Part shown: positions 15,228 to 17,306 of the stretch, in pieces
Position numbering within the stretch: position 1 is the first letter of the stretch
Layout: each line of letters opens with the position of its first letter
Origin: a bacterium
GTDB lineage: Bacteria > Margulisbacteria > Marinamargulisbacteria > JAAEMD01
Assembly: GCA_024225875.1 (NCBI GenBank)
Contig: JAAEMD010000436.1
Location: forward strand, 1 to 17,306
Length of the DNA stretch: 17,306 bases
Direction: 5' to 3'
Notes under the pieces: generated by a model
What the model was told of the DNA's origin: nothing
Databases searched by the model: none
What the model saw: only the letters and a program-made list of their open reading frames with translations
Translations under genes and position numbers: made by a program

Positions 15228-16082
15228 ATGTCAAAGAAATCAGGAATATTATTATTTATAATTTTAGCCGCTTGTTTAATTTTAGCCGCTGTTTCTGTCA
15301 GTTTTATTGGTGCCAAAAACAGTAAAGACGTTGTTGCCAAAGTTAAAAACAAAAAAATTACTATTAGCGATATAGATGAAAGAATAAAAATGTACCCTGA
15401 AAATACACAGGCTGAATTAAATAAACAGGAAAATAAATTAAAAATTGTTGACGAGTTGATTAATGAAGCACTGCTGCTGAATGCCGCCAAAGATAAGGGG
15501 CTTTATAAAAGTCAGGATTATAAAAGACAGCTTGATAGAGCTAAAACACAAATCATCATATCTTTGCTTCTAAATGAAGAGGTTGATAAAAAAGTAACAG
15601 TTTCCGAAAAAGAGCTCAAAGACTTTTATAACACTAACTCTGCTCAATTCAAAAAAACAGAGCAGAGACAAGCCAGACATATCCTGGTAAAAACAAAAAA
15701 AGAAGCTCAAAAAATCCTTGAGTCGCTTAAAAAAGGCGTTAACTTCGGAGAACTTGCCAGAAAAAAATCTACTGATGCAACAGCAACAAATGGAGGCTCT
15801 ATTGGCTGGTTTGAACGAGGACAACTTGTTCCTGCGTTTGAAAAAGCAGCCTTTGCAATAAAAAAACCTGGAGATTTATCCGGAATAGCACAAACACAAT
15901 TTGGTTTTCATATAATAAAACTGGAAGATGTAAGATACAGGCCGAAGCTTACCTTCGCTCAGGTTAAAGATAATATCAATAACTCCATGATAAGTAAAAA
16001 GAAGCAGGAACTATCCACCACCTATCTGACTCAACTAAAAGAAAAGTACAAAGTGGAAAAAACTACTTCTCTTATAAAATAA
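15228..16082 (+). CDS. Membrane-anchored parvulin-type peptidyl-prolyl isomerase (PrsA/SurA-like)
   Basis: 284 residues. A short basic N-terminus (MSKKSG) and a hydrophobic segment at about 7-28 target it to the membrane. The body is outside the cytoplasm. An N-terminal helical chaperone part (about 33-145, SurA_N-like, with ITISDIDERI and KIVDELINEALL) precedes one parvulin domain at about 148-236: QARHILVKT, GGSIGWFERGQLVPAFEKAAF and GFHIIKLEDV. A basic helical tail follows. It should help fold exported proteins. The segment LAAC (13-16) resembles a lipobox, but hydrophobic residues continue for ten more positions, so a membrane anchor is more likely than a lipoprotein. AGGAGG (15213-15218) is 9 nt upstream. 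A strong terminator follows. Confidence 0.92.
   Translation: MSKKSGILLFIILAACLILAAVSVSFIGAKNSKDVVAKVKNKKITISDIDERIKMYPENTQAELNKQENKLKIVDELINEALLLNAAKDKGLYKSQDYKRQLDRAKTQIIISLLLNEEVDKKVTVSEKELKDFYNTNSAQFKKTEQRQARHILVKTKKEAQKILESLKKGVNFGELARKKSTDATATNGGSIGWFERGQLVPAFEKAAFAIKKPGDLSGIAQTQFGFHIIKLEDVRYRPKLTFAQVKDNINNSMISKKKQELSTTYLTQLKEKYKVEKTTSLIK
15261..15290 (+). repeat. In-frame direct repeat inside the signal/anchor segment
   Basis: ATTTTAGCCGCT occurs at 15261-15272 and again at 15279-15290, an 18-nt period equal to six codons. It encodes ILAACL followed by ILAAVS in the hydrophobic core of the parvulin gene. Identity at 12 consecutive bases suggests a recent tandem duplication and not protein-level constraint. 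Confidence 0.75.
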
Positions 16083-16091
16083 ATAATAATC

Positions 16092-16118
16092 AAAAGCCCT
16101 CTTGAAGAGGGCTTTTTT
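16092..16118 (+). terminator. Rho-independent terminator after the parvulin gene
   Basis: The stem GCCCTC (16096-16101) pairs with GAGGGC (16107-16112). It is extended by A4/T4 pairs outside and by TT/AA pairs near the tip, and followed by a T6 run. It begins 9 nt after the parvulin stop and is the clearest intrinsic terminator in the window. Its palindromic arms with A and T runs on both sides could also work on the other strand. Confidence 0.92.
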
Positions 16119-16125
16119 ATTTTAG

Positions 16126-16998
16126 ATGCTGTCCACTTATCAAATTAAATCTTTTGCAAAACTAAATCTTAGCTTACTGGTTTATTCTCCAAGAAAAAAA
16201 GATCTGTACCACCCCATATGCTCTATATTCCAGAACATTTCAATTTATGACAAAATTGAAATTATTACCAGCAAAAAAAATAATTCTTTTGAACTCACCT
16301 GTAACCACCCTGCTCTCAAAGATAATGAAAGTAACATAATCACAAAAATATACTCTTATTATAAAAATAAAATCCCCTTTGGATTAAAAATAAAAATCAC
16401 TAAAAACATACCTGTTGGAGGCGGCCTTGGCGGTGGCAGCTCAAATGCAGCAGCTTTTATTTATTTTCTAAATACAGCATGCGCCTGGAACCTGAGCAAT
16501 AATAATTTAGCGAAAATGGGCACGCGGTTTGGAGCAGATATCCCATTTTTCTTTTCAGGAGGAACTGCACTTGTCCGTGGTACAGGCGGCTCTATTACAC
16601 CTGTAAAACAGGGGCCTTACAATTATTTTGTTATAATCCAGCCAGGCATAGAGATAAGCACACAAAAAATATATGCTGAGTTTGATAAGCACCTGACAGG
16701 CAATAAAAAACCAGGGAGAACTCCTTCAAAAATCCTGAAATATCATTCAGGCCATAATTCACTGAAAAGTATTGTTTTTAGTCTTTATCCTGAACTATCA
16801 AACATTGAAGCACAGCTCATAAATTTAAACGCACCCCAACTTTACATGTCAGGATCAGGGTCTACCCTCTTTATACCATTTAAAACCAGCAAAGATGCAA
16901 GGGTATGGAAAGATAAAACAGCCTCATTGTTTACTAACTATACAGTTACCAAAGCAAGAGCATTGAACAAGGGCTTTGAAATAATAAATACACAGTAA
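16126..16998 (+). CDS. ispE: 4-diphosphocytidyl-2-C-methyl-D-erythritol kinase (MEP pathway)
   Basis: 290 residues of the GHMP kinase family. IspE phosphorylates CDP-methylerythritol with ATP in non-mevalonate isoprenoid synthesis. The start motif FAKLNLSL (10-17) has the active-site Lys12, the ATP loop PVGGGLGGGSSNAA is at 96-109, the catalytic Asp138 lies in RFGADIPFFF, and motif 3 MSGSGSTLF is at 241-249. The usual DGYH substrate motif reads DLYH (26-29), a Gly to Leu change. The ATG lies 7 nt after the parvulin terminator's T run, and no Shine-Dalgarno fits in between. The N-terminal length is right for the family, so the start is still the best choice. How it is transcribed and translated is unclear. 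Confidence 0.93.
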   Translation: MLSTYQIKSFAKLNLSLLVYSPRKKDLYHPICSIFQNISIYDKIEIITSKKNNSFELTCNHPALKDNESNIITKIYSYYKNKIPFGLKIKITKNIPVGGGLGGGSSNAAAFIYFLNTACAWNLSNNNLAKMGTRFGADIPFFFSGGTALVRGTGGSITPVKQGPYNYFVIIQPGIEISTQKIYAEFDKHLTGNKKPGRTPSKILKYHSGHNSLKSIVFSLYPELSNIEAQLINLNAPQLYMSGSGSTLFIPFKTSKDARVWKDKTASLFTNYTVTKARALNKGFEIINTQ

Positions 16999-17306
16999 TC
17001 CAGCATCCTGTTAAAAACAATTAAAATCAAATATTACAATATTTTTACTACAAAAAGACCCATGGGTACATATATCACCTGAAATCGGATCAGTTGATGG
17101 AGTTAAGCATATAACAGTTTTTTAAGAACCAGCAAAGCCATCAATACCTGTTCCTGTAAGGGATTTGTTTTCCCGCTATTATTCATTAGCTCATTACACC
17201 TTTTTTGCTTTTTTGTTCACTGTTGTCCGGTAATATTTTTCAGCCTAAAGAAGCGGGGTTCTTGATTATTACAGCAACTAAAAAAACAGAAATTGTTTAG
17301 ATTCAA
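16999..17306. other. 3'-terminal stretch without a convincing gene
   Basis: All six frames are broken by stops. It holds an AT-only inverted repeat AAATATT-AC-AATATTT (17029-17044) just after ispE and a perfect 10-nt palindrome ACCCATGGGT (17058-17067). It also has a 27-codon minus-strand frame (17103-17186, beginning MNNSGK) preceded by AAGGTG, which is too short to call. No tRNA or strong terminator is seen. It may be the upstream region of a gene beyond the window, or decayed DNA. Confidence 0.6.

Noticed and set aside
17103..17186. A 27-codon minus-strand reading frame as a small protein gene
   Set aside because: A length of 27 codons is expected by chance, and the Shine-Dalgarno match AAGGTG is weak. 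There is no conservation evidence.
1..17306. CRISPR arrays, insertion sequences, prophage or toxin-antitoxin genes
   Set aside because: No regularly spaced direct repeats, transposase, integrase, terminal inverted repeats or recognisable toxin-antitoxin pair was seen anywhere in the window.

Overview
This is an AT-rich bacterial chromosomal window, dominated by housekeeping genes and with no mobile-element signature. The standard genetic code fits: TGA is a stop for several genes. Trigger factor, ClpXP, MreB, a GspE/PilB-type secretion ATPase, PNPase and IspE of the MEP pathway indicate a rod-forming free-living type of bacterium with a type IV pilus or type II secretion-like apparatus. The low GC, the many unrecognised charged proteins and the unusual gene neighbourhoods suggest a little-studied lineage, perhaps a candidate phylum. 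I cannot name the taxon from sequence alone.

Region 1 (1-5113, + strand) is a compact run of six unrecognised genes. They are the tail of an unknown gene, a 704-residue repeat protein, a 315-residue helical protein, a small membrane-anchored coiled-coil protein, a Lys/Pro-rich disordered protein, and a membrane-associated protein with a faint PlsC-acyltransferase-like layout. Gaps are short (a 1-base overlap, then about 68, 29, 5 and 11 nt), so they probably form one operon. This is the most novel part of the window.

Region 2 (5165-8475, + strand) holds tRNA-Gly(GCC), then tig, clpP and clpX, the classic nascent-chain folding and proteolysis cluster. clpP and clpX overlap by 11 nt.

Region 3 (8499-12358, - strand) reads mreB, gspE/pilB-like, tsaC, and a lipoate/octanoyl transferase-family gene. 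mreB lacks the usual mreC/mreD partners directly after it. The last gene converges on clpX with only 23 nt between the stop codons.

Region 4 (12359-12699) is a 341-nt divergent control region between mreB and rpsO.

Region 5 (12700-16998, + strand) holds rpsO and pnp (a conserved pair), a membrane-anchored parvulin-type peptidyl-prolyl isomerase with its own promoter candidate and a strong intrinsic terminator, and ispE, which starts only 8-9 nt after that terminator. The last 308 nt (16999-17306) have no convincing gene, only small palindromes and one doubtful 27-codon reading frame.
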